In this document: positions 11,689-22,700 of the stretch, piece after piece
Layout of the letters: each line of letters starts with the position of its first letter
Position numbering within the stretch: the stretch's first letter is position 1
DNA from: Galeopsis tetrahit
Lineage: Eukaryota > Streptophyta > Magnoliopsida > Lamiales > Lamiaceae
DNA: 64,000 nucleotides
Direction of reading: 5' to 3'
Assembly: GCA_963675135.1 (NCBI GenBank)
Contig: OY776125.1
Coordinates: forward strand, 45,848,513 to 45,912,512
The notes under the pieces: model-generated
Told to the model about the DNA's origin: nothing
What the model saw: only the letters and a program-made list of their open reading frames with translations
Databases searched by the model: none
Program-made: the position numbers and the translations under genes

Positions 11689-12630
11689 GTGAGAGGAGAG
11701 GACAAAGAAGGGGAGAAGAAGAGTGAGGAGGCAATCCCTCCTCAAGACAAAGGCAAGAGTGTGATACCTCTTCCATACCCACAAATATTGAAGAAGAAAG
11801 GTTTGGATCATAAATTCACCAAGTTCGTGGAAATGTTCAAGAAGATTCATATTAACATTCCATTTGCCGAAGCACTTGAGCAAATGCCCCACTACTCCAA
11901 ATTCCTAAAGGAGATCATGTCAAACAAGAGGAAGATGGTGGAGTACGAAACGGTGCATTTGACCGAGGAGTGTAGCTCGATTATTCAAGCCAAGTTGCCT
12001 CAAAAACTTAGAGACCCCGGATCTTTCACCTTGCCATGTGTCATCGGGGATGGAGGTACATTTCGAGCCTTGTGTGATTTGGGAGCTAGTATCAATCTTA
12101 TGCCATTATCCATATTTAAAACTCTTGGTTTGGAAAAGCTTACACCAACCAAAATGAGTCTCATATTGGCGGATAGATCCATGACGTACCCTTTGGGTAT
12201 AGTAGAGGACGTGTTGGTTAAGGTGGACAAATTCATTTTCCCGGTAGACTTTGTGGTGTTGGATATGGAAGAAGACAAGTACATTCCACTAATCTTGGGA
12301 AGGCCGTTCTTGGCAACCGGTGGAGCTATCATAAATGTGAGGAAAGGGGAGTTAGAGCTTCAAGTGAACAATGAAAAAGTTTTGTTCAACATCTACAAGG
12401 CCATCAAGTTTAGAGATGATGAGGATGAGGTTTTTGAGTGCAACATGATCAATAGTGTGCAAGCTTGTGTGGATATGCACATGGAGAAGAGCAACTCAAA
12501 GGATCAACTTGACTTTTGCATAAGAAACTCTCTTACTTCTCCTTCTCTTATCCCTTTTGATTTTATTTATGATGAACTTGATGATATGGAATTGTTTGAA
12601 TATATGTCTTCTCTTGATGTTTTGAAGTAG
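11689..12630 (+). CDS. Athila aspartic protease region (pol 5' part)
   Basis: 313 codons, bounded by in-frame stops (TAA near 11653, TAG at 12628), so it is a piece of the former gag-pol frame. The retropepsin core is CDLGASINLMP (about residues 127-137), followed by IPLILGRPFLATG near residues 199-211. DLGA in place of D(S/T)GA is normal for Athila proteases. The Lys/Glu-rich N-terminal part would link Gag to protease. It lies in the same frame as the two downstream pol segments. Confidence 0.8.
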   Translation: MRGEDKEGEKKSEEAIPPQDKGKSVIPLPYPQILKKKGLDHKFTKFVEMFKKIHINIPFAEALEQMPHYSKFLKEIMSNKRKMVEYETVHLTEECSSIIQAKLPQKLRDPGSFTLPCVIGDGGTFRALCDLGASINLMPLSIFKTLGLEKLTPTKMSLILADRSMTYPLGIVEDVLVKVDKFIFPVDFVVLDMEEDKYIPLILGRPFLATGGAIINVRKGELELQVNNEKVLFNIYKAIKFRDDEDEVFECNMINSVQACVDMHMEKSNSKDQLDFCIRNSLTSPSLIPFDFIYDELDDMELFEYMSSLDVLK

Positions 12631-12657
12631 CTTCCAATCAAGAAGGAGGAGAAATTC

Positions 12658-13092
12658 ATGGAGATACGACAAGAAGCCAAGTTTGGGGGGGTTTTACTTG
12701 AAGAGTGTCAAAGATTTCCTAACAAAAATCTTGACATTTGGCCCTCATGTTACTCATTGGAGGCACCAAAGGATGGAGCTAAAGAGGAATCAAAAGCTCA
12801 AGAGAAAGGGAGGAAGCTAGACTTGAAACCACTTCCGGATCACTTGAGATATGCTTATCTTGAACAAGGTGGCCTATTTCCGGTTATTGTTTCTTCACAC
12901 TTGCATGAGCTTGAATTAGAAAAATTGCTTAGGGTGCTTAGAACTTATAAATCGGCTATTGGTTGGGATATTTCGGATTTGAAGGGTATACCGGCTTATA
13001 TTTGCATGCATAAGATTAGACTAGATGAGTTTATTAAGCCTAAAGCCCAAGGTCAAAGAAGATTGAATCCCATAATGCAACAGGTAGTGTGA
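12658..13092 (+). CDS. Athila protease-RT linker and RT N-terminus
   Basis: 144 codons in the same frame as the protease segment. The sequence ends TCMHKI-like then RRLNPIMQQVV, the start of the Ty3/gypsy RT (canonically followed by a KEVLKWLD-like stretch). That stretch appears immediately after the TGA stop at 13090-13092. The TGA fits a CGA-to-TGA transition. The upstream TAG at 12628 likewise splits the frame. This is a pol fragment, not a separate gene. Confidence 0.75.
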   Translation: MEIRQEAKFGGVLLEECQRFPNKNLDIWPSCYSLEAPKDGAKEESKAQEKGRKLDLKPLPDHLRYAYLEQGGLFPVIVSSHLHELELEKLLRVLRTYKSAIGWDISDLKGIPAYICMHKIRLDEFIKPKAQGQRRLNPIMQQVV

Positions 13093-13098
13093 AAAGAG

Positions 13099-15711
13099 GT
13101 GTTGAAGTGGTTAGATAATGATATAATTTTTCCCATAAGTGATAGTGAGTGGGTGAGTCCAACACAAGTGGTACCTAAGAAGGGGGGCATGAATATTGTT
13201 ACAACCGATGCTTTAGAGGCAATTGCCACTAGGACCATTGTGGGGTGGAGAGTATGCATTGATTATCGTGTGTTGAATAATGCCACTAGGAAAGATCATT
13301 TTCCTTTGCCCTTTATTGATCAAATGTTGGATAGGATGGCGGGATACGAGTATTATTGCTTTCTTGATGGTTACTCGGGATATAATCAAATTTTGATTGA
13401 TCCCAAGGACCAAGAGAAATCAACTTTTACTTGCCCTTACGGTACTTTTGCTTTTAGGAGAATGCCATTTGGATTGTGTAATGCTCCCGCCATCTTTCAA
13501 CGATGTATGATGGCTATTTTTCATGGCATGATTGAAAACATGATGGAGGTGTTTATGGATAATTTTTCAGTATTTGGTTATTGTTTTGATACATGTCTAC
13601 GTAACCTCTCTTGTGTTTTGCAAAGATGCATAGATACTAATTTGGTGCTCAATTGGGAGAAATGCCACTTCATGGTGAAAGAAGGAATTGTGCTTGGGCA
13701 CAAGGTTTCGGCTAAGGGACTTGAGGTGGATAGAGCAAAGATTGTGGCAATCGAGAAGTTACCTCCACCAACCAATGAGAAGGCGGTGAGAAGTTTTCTT
13801 GGGCATGCCGGATTTTATAGAAGATTCATCAAAGATTTTTCCAAGATAGTCAAGCCCATGTGTTCATTATTGGAGAAAGGGGCCACTTTCACCTTTGGTG
13901 AAGAGTGTGTTAAGTCGTTTGAGATATTGAAGGAGGCCTTGATTAGAGCTCCCGTGTTGGTGACACCCGATTGGAGTCAACCGTTTGAGATCATGTGTGA
14001 TGCTAGTGATTATGCCATTGGAGTAGCTTTGGGCCAAAAGAGAGACAAGCGCTTTCGTGTGATCTACTATGCAAGCAAAACCTTGAATCCGACTCAAAAG
14101 AATTACACCACAACGGAGAAGGAGATGCTAGTCGTGATCTATAGCTTTGACAAGTTTAGAGCATATTTGGTGGGAGCTAAGACCATAGTGTACACGGATC
14201 ACACGGCTCTTAAGTACTTGATTGAGAAGAAAGAGGTTAAACCAAGGTTGATACGATGGGTGCTCCTTTTGCAAGATTTTGATGTGGAGATTAGAGATAG
14301 AAAAGGGTGTGAGAATGTGGTGGCGGATCATCTCTCAAGACTTGAGAATGTGGAGGAAAAAGATGTCCAAGTCCCTATCAAGGAGTGGTTCCCCGATGAG
14401 CAAATTCTTGCTATCAAAGAAGCATGTCCATGGTTTGCCGACTTTGTGAATTACATAGCCACCGGAACACACCCACCAAACCTCTCAATTCATCAAAAGA
14501 AGAAGTTCTATCATGATGTCAAGTTCTATATTTTGGAGGATCCATTCTTCTATAGATGGTGTTCGGACATGATCATGAGGAGGTGCCTAGGGGAAGATGA
14601 GTGGGAGAAAGTGATTGAGGAGTGCCATTCATCTCCTTATGGAGGTCACTTTGGATCGAATCGGACGGCCCACAAAGTTCTTCAAAGTGGTTTTTATTGG
14701 CCATCCATCTTTAGAGATTGTGAAGCTTTTGTGAAGAAGTGTGATAAGTGTCAAAGGATGGGAAATATTTCAAAGAGGCATGAGATGCCTATGAAGAATG
14801 TGATTGAAGTGGAGCTCTTTGATGTGTGGGGGATAGACTTTATGGGGCCATTCCCTACTTCCCATGGGTTTTCCTACATCCTTTTGGCCATTGACTATGT
14901 TTCTAGATGGATTGAGGCCATTCCAACCACTACTAATGATGCCAAGGTAGTCCTCAACTTTTTGAGGAAGAACATTTTCACTCGTTTTGGCACTCCAAGA
15001 GCATTAGTGAGTGATAGTGGTTCACACTTTTGCAACCGATGGCTAGATCAACTCTTGACAAAATATGGAGTGAAGCATAGGGTGACCACACCTTATCACC
15101 CTCAAGCTAATGGACAAACGGAGCTTGCTAATCGAGAAGTGAAACAAATTTTGGAGAAGACCGTTGGGTTGAAGAGAAAGGATTGGGCCATCAAGTTGGA
15201 TGATGCTCTTTGGGCATATCGAACCGCCTACAAGACACCTTTTGGCACATCTCCTTACCAACTTGTGTATGGTAAGTCTTGTCATCTACCCGTGGAAGTG
15301 GATTTGAGAACTCGTTGGGCTATTAAGGAGCTAAATCTTGATCTTAAGGCATCCGGAGAGAGAAGAAAGATGATGCTAAATGAGCTTGATGAGTTTAGGA
15401 ATGTAGCTTTTGAGAACTCCAAGATTCTCAAAGAAAGGGCCAAGAAGTTTCATGACAAGATGATTGAAAAGAGGGAGTTCCAAGTGGGAGAACAAGTTAT
15501 ATTGTTCAACTCAAGGTTGAGGCTATTTCCGGGCAAGTTGAAGTCAAAGTGGTCGGGGCCCTTTGTGATTAAGAATGTGACGCCCATGGGAAATGTGGAG
15601 CTTGTTGATAAAGATGGAGCAACCTTTGTGGTGAATGGTCAAAAAGTAAAGCATTACTTTGGAAATGAGCAATTTCGAAGGGTGGAAACACTCCATTTGA
15701 TTGAGGCTTGA
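13099..15711 (+). CDS. pol: Athila Pol: reverse transcriptase, RNase H, integrase
   Basis: 870 codons. RT: residues 1-240, with FPLPFIDQMLDR, FLDGYSGYNQI (Asp90) and RMPFGLCNAPAIFQ. The catalytic box reads FMDN (152-155) where FMDD is expected, so one metal-binding Asp is Asn. RNase H: residues 295-410 (CDASDYAIGVALG, YTDHTALKYL, ADHLSRL). Integrase: zinc site H517 to C548/C551, then the DDE core at WGIDFMGPFP (Asp580), VSDSGSHF (Asp639) and ANGQTELANRE (Glu675). The C-terminus has LFPGKLKSKWSGPF, the gypsy integrase tail. The frame opens after a TGA, so this part depended on upstream sequence. Confidence 0.92.
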   Translation: MLKWLDNDIIFPISDSEWVSPTQVVPKKGGMNIVTTDALEAIATRTIVGWRVCIDYRVLNNATRKDHFPLPFIDQMLDRMAGYEYYCFLDGYSGYNQILIDPKDQEKSTFTCPYGTFAFRRMPFGLCNAPAIFQRCMMAIFHGMIENMMEVFMDNFSVFGYCFDTCLRNLSCVLQRCIDTNLVLNWEKCHFMVKEGIVLGHKVSAKGLEVDRAKIVAIEKLPPPTNEKAVRSFLGHAGFYRRFIKDFSKIVKPMCSLLEKGATFTFGEECVKSFEILKEALIRAPVLVTPDWSQPFEIMCDASDYAIGVALGQKRDKRFRVIYYASKTLNPTQKNYTTTEKEMLVVIYSFDKFRAYLVGAKTIVYTDHTALKYLIEKKEVKPRLIRWVLLLQDFDVEIRDRKGCENVVADHLSRLENVEEKDVQVPIKEWFPDEQILAIKEACPWFADFVNYIATGTHPPNLSIHQKKKFYHDVKFYILEDPFFYRWCSDMIMRRCLGEDEWEKVIEECHSSPYGGHFGSNRTAHKVLQSGFYWPSIFRDCEAFVKKCDKCQRMGNISKRHEMPMKNVIEVELFDVWGIDFMGPFPTSHGFSYILLAIDYVSRWIEAIPTTTNDAKVVLNFLRKNIFTRFGTPRALVSDSGSHFCNRWLDQLLTKYGVKHRVTTPYHPQANGQTELANREVKQILEKTVGLKRKDWAIKLDDALWAYRTAYKTPFGTSPYQLVYGKSCHLPVEVDLRTRWAIKELNLDLKASGERRKMMLNELDEFRNVAFENSKILKERAKKFHDKMIEKREFQVGEQVILFNSRLRLFPGKLKSKWSGPFVIKNVTPMGNVELVDKDGATFVVNGQKVKHYFGNEQFRRVETLHLIEA

Positions 15712-15725
15712 AAGTAGAAAGAAAC

Positions 15726-15774
15726 CGTCCGGCATAGGACGTTAAAAATAGCGCTTCTTGGGAGGCAACCCAAG
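15726..15774 (+). other. Tandem small hairpins after pol
   Basis: Two perfect short stems lie 15 and 46 bp after the integrase stop: CGTCC (15726) with GGACG (15737), and CTTGGG (15757) with CCCAAG (15769), the latter with an AGGCAA loop. I recall GCGCTTNTTGGGAGGCAACCC as a strikingly conserved string just after pol in Athila elements of many plants. A function in RNA packaging or 3' processing is only a guess. Confidence 0.6.
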
Positions 15775-15977
15775 GTTTTATTGCTTTCATGTTTTTATTG
15801 CTTTGATAGTTTTGATAGCTTGGTTTATTTTGTAGGTATGGATGAGAAGCATTTTGGATGTCATAGCTTGAAGAATGAAGAAGAAAGCAAAACCAACTTT
15901 GGAGAGGAGAAGCAAGTGTTGCAATGGTGATCTTTGAAGAGCTTTGGATGTGCAAGGAGGGAGGTAACAACTTGTAG

Positions 15978-16021
15978 CCCCAAACTTAGAATTTATACAT
16001 AGTAAAATTCTAAGTTTGGGG
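15978..16021 (+). other. 17-bp perfect hairpin containing a PPT-like arm
   Basis: CCCCAAACTTAGAATTT (15978-15994) is the exact reverse complement of 16005-16021, with a 10-nt loop. The right arm ends TAAGTTTGGGGGAG, nearly identical to the true polypurine tract TAAGTTTGGGGGGG at 17403. It is therefore a second, internal PPT copy locked in a stem. Confidence 0.75.
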
Positions 16022-17403
16022 GAGTTATTTTTTTTTCTTTTATTCTTTTACTAGTTGTTACCCTTGCACCGATTCGTCATTCTACTTGTGTTACATTTTG
16101 CACCGGCGCACACTTTGTTTGCATATGCTTATTGTTGTTTAAGTTGGTTTTGATCATATGTTGGGTAGTGGATCTTTGGTGAAATGTGAGCATGAATAAT
16201 CATTGGAATCCATGGTTGAGTAGTTGTGGTGATGTCTATTTGCTTTGAATGTATGCATGATTGGTGTTGGAGAATAGTAGCATGTTGTGTTCATATTTGT
16301 GATCTTTGATAGCATAAATGCATGATGTATTGTTGTTTGGGAACATTTGATGAATGTGAGAGTCCTATTGAATAAACCGGTGAGAATTGAGCCATAAATC
16401 GAGCATATAATCCGGTTTAGTTCATTTGAGAGTGGACTAGGTTATTGCTAGTGATCTTAGAACTTGCCTAAGTTCTTGTTTGAAAGCATGATTGTGAGAA
16501 ACTTTGTGATGTGATATAGACCATCTTGTTCTAAAAGAGTCACTTAGCCAAAATTTCCTAAAACCAAAGTAATCTTCCGTAGTTAGCCCTTTGAGCTTAA
16601 TTCCTCATTTTCTTGGCAAACTACAATGTTAACCACTTAGCCTTTTTTAACCTTTAATGCCTACATCTAGTGGGGGATAAAAAGACAAAGTGTAGAAACA
16701 TGTGCTTGAATGTCTTTGGTGAAAGGAGAAATTGGAAAAGTTGAAAGAAAAAGAAAACGATGAAAAGAAAATCAAAGGAAAAGAAAAGAGGGACAAAGAG
16801 CCCCAAAAGCTTGAAAAGAAAAATGGTTCAAAAGATGAGGTGATGATTGCTTGAAAAAGAAAGGAAAATGAAAAGTGAGGATGGAGTTTGTAAACTTTGA
16901 AAGTGAAAGCACAAATTGTAAAACAACAAGTTTTGTCCTCCACTAGAAGAGTCACAAATTCCCAAATTCATCCTACCTTGTCCAAAGAGCCAATGTTACA
17001 TCCATGATTAAGTCCTATTGATCACATTGTTGAGCATTTGAGTGTTGTAGAAAGTAGAAGTTGGGCAAGCATATAGTGATTGCATAGCATAACTTGGTTG
17101 ATGAGTGCATTAATGTCCTCAATTTGTTTGTGTGTTTGAGAGAAACACTTTGTCATGTGAGTAGAGGACTTGAGCATTTGGATTATGTTTCTCATTCACA
17201 ATGTGTTGTGTGTTTGTGCATTCTTTGATTCATGAATGTGAATGGCAATAATGAGCCTATGATCTTCATTGAGAAATGCACTTTGAGAAAGAGATATCAC
17301 TACATTCTTACTTTGCATGTGTGATTTGCATTGAATATTCCATTGTGATCATTCCACCCTCATTGCTTTAAGTGCTTAGTTGTTTGAGGACAAACAACAT
17401 TTT

Positions 17404-17418
17404 AAGTTTGGGGGGGTT
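17404..17418 (+). other. Polypurine tract
   Basis: AAGTTTGGGGGGGTTT ends directly at the TG of the 3' LTR. It is the expected plus-strand primer site of a Ty3/gypsy element. Confidence 0.8.
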
Positions 17419-19188
17419 TGATTCGGGTGGAATTTACACGTTTTAGAGGCACATGTGAAGCGTGTTTTGATGTGGATTTCATTGAATTATGCATTGAATA
17501 TGATTGTTTAAGCCGAAATGAGAGAAAGGTTGTGTTTTGTCGATTTTGTAGGAAATACGATGGAATTTGGAGCAATACACCAACTATACTTTACTGGATC
17601 AGGAAGAGTAGTGCACCGTTGGATTCGTCTCGAAAAACGGAGTAGAATAGCCAAAAGAATCGAGTCAATCGGACATCCGAGGTGAAAGTTATGCACGAAA
17701 CGAGAAAGGAACCGGAGTCGACCGACCGAGCACGGCCGAGCACCATGCTCGAGCTGGCCATGCTCGAAACAGGTTTTTTGGGTCGATGGAAGGCACGGCC
17801 GAGCACCCTTCTCGGCCGAGCTCGAGCACCTCAAGGCCACGGCCGAGCAAGGGCCACGGCCGAGCAATCCGAGCCCTTCAATCCAAGCGCACGGTCGAGC
17901 ACCTTGCTCGAGGAGCCTTCGTCCGAAACAGGTTTTTTTGGTCGACCATTGCCTCGGCCGAGACAAGGCCACGGCCGAGCTACCCAGCTCCTCAACTCCA
18001 CACGCCTCGGCCGAGCACCTGCCACGGCCGAGCTCCCAGCTCGGCCGAGCACCTGCTCGCCCCAATGCCACTTTTGCACGGCCGTGCTCCGTGCACGACG
18101 GTGCCAACCCCATTTTCGGTGCCTTTTCCCCATTTTGGCCATTTTTTAGGGACCAACTTGCAATTTTGGCATCCAAACCCTACCCGAACACTATATAAGC
18201 CCCATTTCTTGAATTCCAAGCCATTCTTCCCCAATTCCTCAATTTCTACACATAGTTACACATACTTGGAGGTGTTTTGGTCATATCTTCATCAATTCTT
18301 CATCAAATCAAGCAAGGAAGGATGCAATAGCTTGGAAATTCCATTCTCTACCACATTTTAGACTAAGCTTTCTCTTTCTCTCTCTTTTTAGTTAGTTATT
18401 TAATTTGATTTTTGTAATTTGATTATGTTAGCTCTTGGCTAAACACACTTGGTTCTAAGGCTTTGTAAACATTAGGATTGAAGTTTATGAACTAATTTCT
18501 TACTTTAAATGGTGTTTGTCTCCTATTTGTATGTTTAATTCTCATTTTAAGCATGTTGTTATTGGCCATGATGATTTGCTCAATTTATTGTTAATTAGGA
18601 TAATATTGAAAGATTTATTCTATTAATCGTATGCAAGCATGCAACCCGATATTATTATGATCTCGAGAGAGGATTAGTTATCGGAGAGGGAATTGAATGA
18701 TCTTAGGGGCTATTTTAGGTGGTGTGATGTTTGTGATGTAGAAATACGAACCTATGTTGCATGCACCTTTGGATTAGTTGTATCGAGAGATTGATTAATC
18801 CTTCTTTAGTGATCAACCCTATAAGAGAACAACCTTAATTTCCATTTGAATGAGTTATAAATCATAAATGGATTTCTAAATGTTGCAAATGCCTTGGAAC
18901 CTACCTTCTCATACTTGAATTTCATCCGTTTTACTTCTCGTTTTCTTGATTTGCATGCTAGTTGATCGATTCGTTATTATTCTTTATTGCTTATTTGTGA
19001 CAACTTGGTAGGCAATTTTAGGGTAATTCACTACATTCACTTTATCGATCGCGTCTAAATAGAATTCCGTTAACAAACTACATTTTTACGCTATACCTCC
19101 TCGTGGGATCGACCTCGTACTTACTTCACTACGATAGACACCGTATACTTGCGGTCGTTTATTCTAGCGTTGTAGAATACGTGAATCA
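17419..19188 (+). repeat. 3' LTR of Athila-type element (1770 bp)
   Basis: Matches the 5' LTR from TGATTCGGGTGG to GTGAATCA, apart from scattered point changes and an internal deletion of about 75 bp near 18035 in the CGGCCGAGC repeats. It is followed at once by GACCT, the copy of the target GACCC. Confidence 0.93.
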
Positions 19189-19990
19189 GACCTGTATCTC
19201 AGCTCCTGGACGTCTATCATCCTACAAGGTATGTGGAAAAGTACTTCTTCAAAAATCTGGGTTTGACAACCCATATCTCAGCTCCTGGATGTCCATCATC
19301 CTGCGAGAGATGTGGAGAAGCCCTTCTTCAAAAATTTGGGTTTAACGATCCATACCTCAGCTCCTGGACATTTATTATCCTGCGAGGGATGTGGAGAGGC
19401 CCTTATTCGAAAATCCGGGTTGACAACCTGTACCTCAGCTCCTGGACATCCATCATCCTGCGAGGGATGTGGAGAGGTCCTTCTTAAAAAATCTGGGTTT
19501 AACGACTCGTACCTCAACTCCTGGACATCCACCATCCTGCAAGGGATGTGGAGAGGTCCTTCTTCGAAAATCCAGGTTGACGACCCGTACCTCAGCTCCT
19601 GGACATCCATCATCCTTCGAGGGATGTGGAGAGGTCCTTCTTTGAAAATCCAGGTTAACGACCCGTACCTCAGTTTGTGAACATCCATCCTCTTGATCGG
19701 GGAGGAGGAGAGGTCCTAGCTACATCATGGTTTTTCTACCCATGACATCATTATACGAACATCCAACCATCCCTTGAGGGAGAAGGAGAGGTCTAGTGGC
19801 TCTTTCTCGAACATCCATCATCCTTTGTCAAGGAAGTGGAGAGGTCCTTTCCAAATCAGTGGCTTATTTTTCGAACATCCATCATCCTTCGTCAAAGAGT
19901 GGAGAGGTCCTTGCTAAATTAGGGGCTTGTATCGAACATCCATCTGTCCCTGAGGGAGGAGGAGTGGTCCTTGCCCAATCAGGGTATTGA
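19189..19990. repeat. ~80-bp minisatellite array in Tat-like element
   Basis: Six to seven clear units at 19189-19680, each built as ACGACCCGTACCTCAGCTCC, then TGGACATCCATCATCCTGCG, then AGGGATGTGGAGAGG, then TCCTTCTTCGAAAATCC. They are followed by four more degenerate units to about 19990 that keep only GAACATCCATCATCC and GTGGAGAGGTCC. The array belongs to the internal region of the outer minus-strand element. Open frames through it on both strands (19103-19688) are by-products of a unit length near a multiple of three and are not genes. Confidence 0.85.
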
Positions 19991-22700
19991 ACTTCCTGCG
20001 TCCTATAAAGAATGTGGCCAACATCCTATAAAAGACATGAATAGGTTCTTACCAAATCCCAGTCTCGAACTCTATCCTCTCAAGTTTTTTGAAACGCAGC
20101 AATCTGACCTCCAGTGGATAAAGTTGGCTTCATAGTCGATTAAGTAATCTCCATTTTCGTCTCAGCATCTTAGCCATCAATTTCCTAGCTATCAAAACAT
20201 AGAAATCAAAAGTAATATGAATTTACATGTTACCTCAGTATTCATCTCCGGAGTTGCACATATTGTTCGTACATCTGCAGCTCCTCGAGTAGGTCGAGGT
20301 TTAACTTTAGTTTATCATCTCAAAGTAGAAGTCAAATCCTCCTCTATGAGTTATCGATCGTAAATCTGGCATGTATGACCTTCATTTCACGCGGTCTCCT
20401 CCTAAATTTCCAGCCTTCCGACGTTGTTTGGCTCCGCACTTCAGGATCTCAAATCTAGAGGGTTCGCCTCTAAACCTCAAAAAATCTCTTCACGTCCTTC
20501 AAATCGATGAATTATCCAGAGGTTCAAAGACACAGATGAGTTTGTGTTTTGTTCAGTCACTTAGATCTCGAGTAGCGTGAGGGAATTCTATGTTCCCTCG
20601 TCTCTGGCTTATGGATCTAAGAGGAAATTTCACTCCTACTTAGCCTATGTCTCTCAACTCTATGAACTATCCAGATGTCCTCCCCATCCTGGACAAGTCC
20701 ACCCTCCGAGTCATCTAGGGGTCCCCAAAGGGTCTGGATGAACTCAATCTTCACTCTCTTCATTCTGTAATCTGAAATATCACATCTAAAACTTCGAGGT
20801 GTGTCAATCATGCACAATTCAAAAATAGATATGTTAGTCTCATCTTCTAAGGTCTTGGATCATCATCAGTTTTTAATCATCAATTATACAACATAAAGTA
20901 ATCACAAAAACTCTATCATACTAGTTGTCTGCTCATGCTTTCTAGCATCTCAAGTCATTTCTCACATCACATCTAGAGTATCTAGACAAAATGATCATGT
21001 AATAGGATAATCATATAAACTCAAGAGGACCATACTTAATTAAGTAAAAACTAAGTATGAATCACATATATCAATCTCATGAAGGCATTCTCATAAAAAT
21101 ATCAAATAGATGAAAATCGTAATTCATCTATGTCGGGCTTGTACTCATTATGAAATCAAATCAATGCAAGATATCTATCCTCTCAAGCTTTATCAAATAC
21201 TTGTACTAACCAGTAGCCCAACAACAAGTTAAGTGTCATGGTCCAGCTACTCAGTTGGTTCTCCATGACTTCGCCTTCTTTTCTGCAATTCTACTCTCTC
21301 GAGCTCTTCTAGAACCTCTAGGTTCTCAAGCCCCTCCTCATGGACTCATTATTCATACTACCTCCATCCCAATATTTTGTGCATGGTTTGACCGGCACGG
21401 AAATTAAGAAAATGGAATATAGTGATGTGTATGGTAGAATAAAGGAGGGGTATTATTGGTAATTCATTGACTAAAGTGGGTGGAGATTTGACTAAAGTTA
21501 TAAATTGAGTTAAGTTGTGGGCCCAAGTAAAATAAAGGATGGGTAATATTGGTAAAAGTTATGTGAGTTATTTCCTTTTTTAGAGTGTGCAAATAATGTT
21601 GGGACGCCCGTTAAGGAAAGTGTGCAAATAATCACGGGACGGAGGGAGTAATAGATAAGGTAAAGTGATCATAAACATCCACGAGGACATCAAGTGCATA
21701 TCATTAGAATGATCAAAAATACCTCAGAACATCATATCTCATTTAATTCGCTAACAATAAATGCAAGGCATACCTGGCTTATGCCAGCCGCATCATCAGA
21801 TCTAAGTTTCACCCTTTATCGACAAGGTAAAACTACTAATCGGGCTTCTTAGAGACCTCGCATCCCTCACATGTTCTCGTGTAATTCCATCTCTAATACG
21901 CATCAAGGTCCTGGTTATTCATTTCACGTCTCTTGATCTGGATCCTAGACCTCAAGGTCTTGGATACTCATCTCGGGTATTCTGATCTTTGTAATCTACA
22001 AGTCCTCGATCTATAACAGCCCCTTTCTCCAACTGGGGTATTGTTTTCTTCTAGCATGGTCATCAACTAGGCATCTTCTATATCATGGTTCTCATATTCA
22101 GCTCAAGTCTAGAGAATCTCGAGGAGGAAACTCCTCTGTTATGCAGACATGTAAACCTCAAGGTCTACCCGTATATCAATCCTGAATTAATCTTGTAAAG
22201 GTACACCAAAAAGGACCTCCAACACATGCTCTCAAGTGCTCAAGTAAGAATCATAAAAATAAAGCATATAATTCAAATATGATTAGTCAGAGAATGTAAT
22301 TCAAGTCTCTTTTGATCTCAAACCTTAAACCTGGACCCTCTCTAGGACCTCAAGTCTCGGCAACACGATTAACTTCTCTAATCTCAAATTTCAGACGTGG
22401 ATCACCTTCTTTGATCCTCAAATCTCTTATCCAATAAGCGATATTAATCTCATTGGTAACCACTGAAACATATCCCTTGAAAACTATCATTGCAGGGACA
22501 ACTAATCTGGGTTGTATCTCAAACAACATGCTCAAGCAAAATCGTTAATAGCACAGTAATATCAATAACTTGTTAAAGTAATCATTCACACATAATTAAA
22601 ATGAGAAAGATAAATCATATCTTAGGGAATTATCATTCGTTATGCTCACGTCTTCGTGAGCACTAGAACTATTCTTGGATCTCAGCTCGGGAATACCGAG
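19991..22700 (-). other. Internal region of Tat-like element, no domain seen
   Basis: On the minus strand this follows gag, where protease and RT would be expected. I see only short ORFs (61-69 codons) and no YxDD, DSG or HHCC motif in any frame. It contains many CTCAAGG/CTCGAGG words and one nested MITE (21356-21650). Confidence 0.4.
21356..21650. mobile_element. Stowaway-type MITE
   Basis: A 295-bp unit starting TACTACCTCCATCCC and ending GGGACGGAGGGAGTA, which are inverted copies of each other flanked by TA. It contains the internal words TTTGACTAAAGT and AATATTGG but no ORF. It is nested in the outer Tat-like element. Confidence 0.8.

Larger units (their letters stand above)
15712..17403 (+). 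other. Athila 3' non-coding region, no env-like ORF
   Basis: About 1.7 kb between integrase and the polypurine tract. Some Athila elements carry an env-like ORF here, but this copy has no ORF above about 60 codons on the sense strand. It holds two conserved-looking hairpins at the start, a second PPT-like hairpin at 15978-16021, and a strongly purine-rich stretch at about 16680-16880. The rest is plain AT-rich text with many TTGAGTGT-like words. Confidence 0.7.
8174..19188 (+). mobile_element. Athila-type Ty3/gypsy retrotransposon
   Basis: An 11,015-bp element with LTRs at 8174-10017 and 17419-19188, both starting TGATTCGGGTGG and ending GTGAATCA. The PBS at 10024 (TGGCGCCGTTGCTGGGG) resembles the tRNA-Asp-type PBS of Athila elements. 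The polypurine tract is at 17404-17418. Flanking 5-mers are GACCC (8169-8173) and GACCT (19189-19193), a target duplication with one mismatch. Gag, protease, RT, RNase H and integrase are in Ty3/gypsy order. In-frame stops, a gag frameshift and a changed RT catalytic residue make it non-autonomous. It sits inside one unit of an ~80-bp tandem array. Confidence 0.93.

Noticed and set aside
19103..19688. ORFs of 80-130 codons with Cys/Ser/Trp-rich repeats on both strands
   Set aside because: They are readings of the ~80-bp tandem array in several frames, with no start context or known motif.
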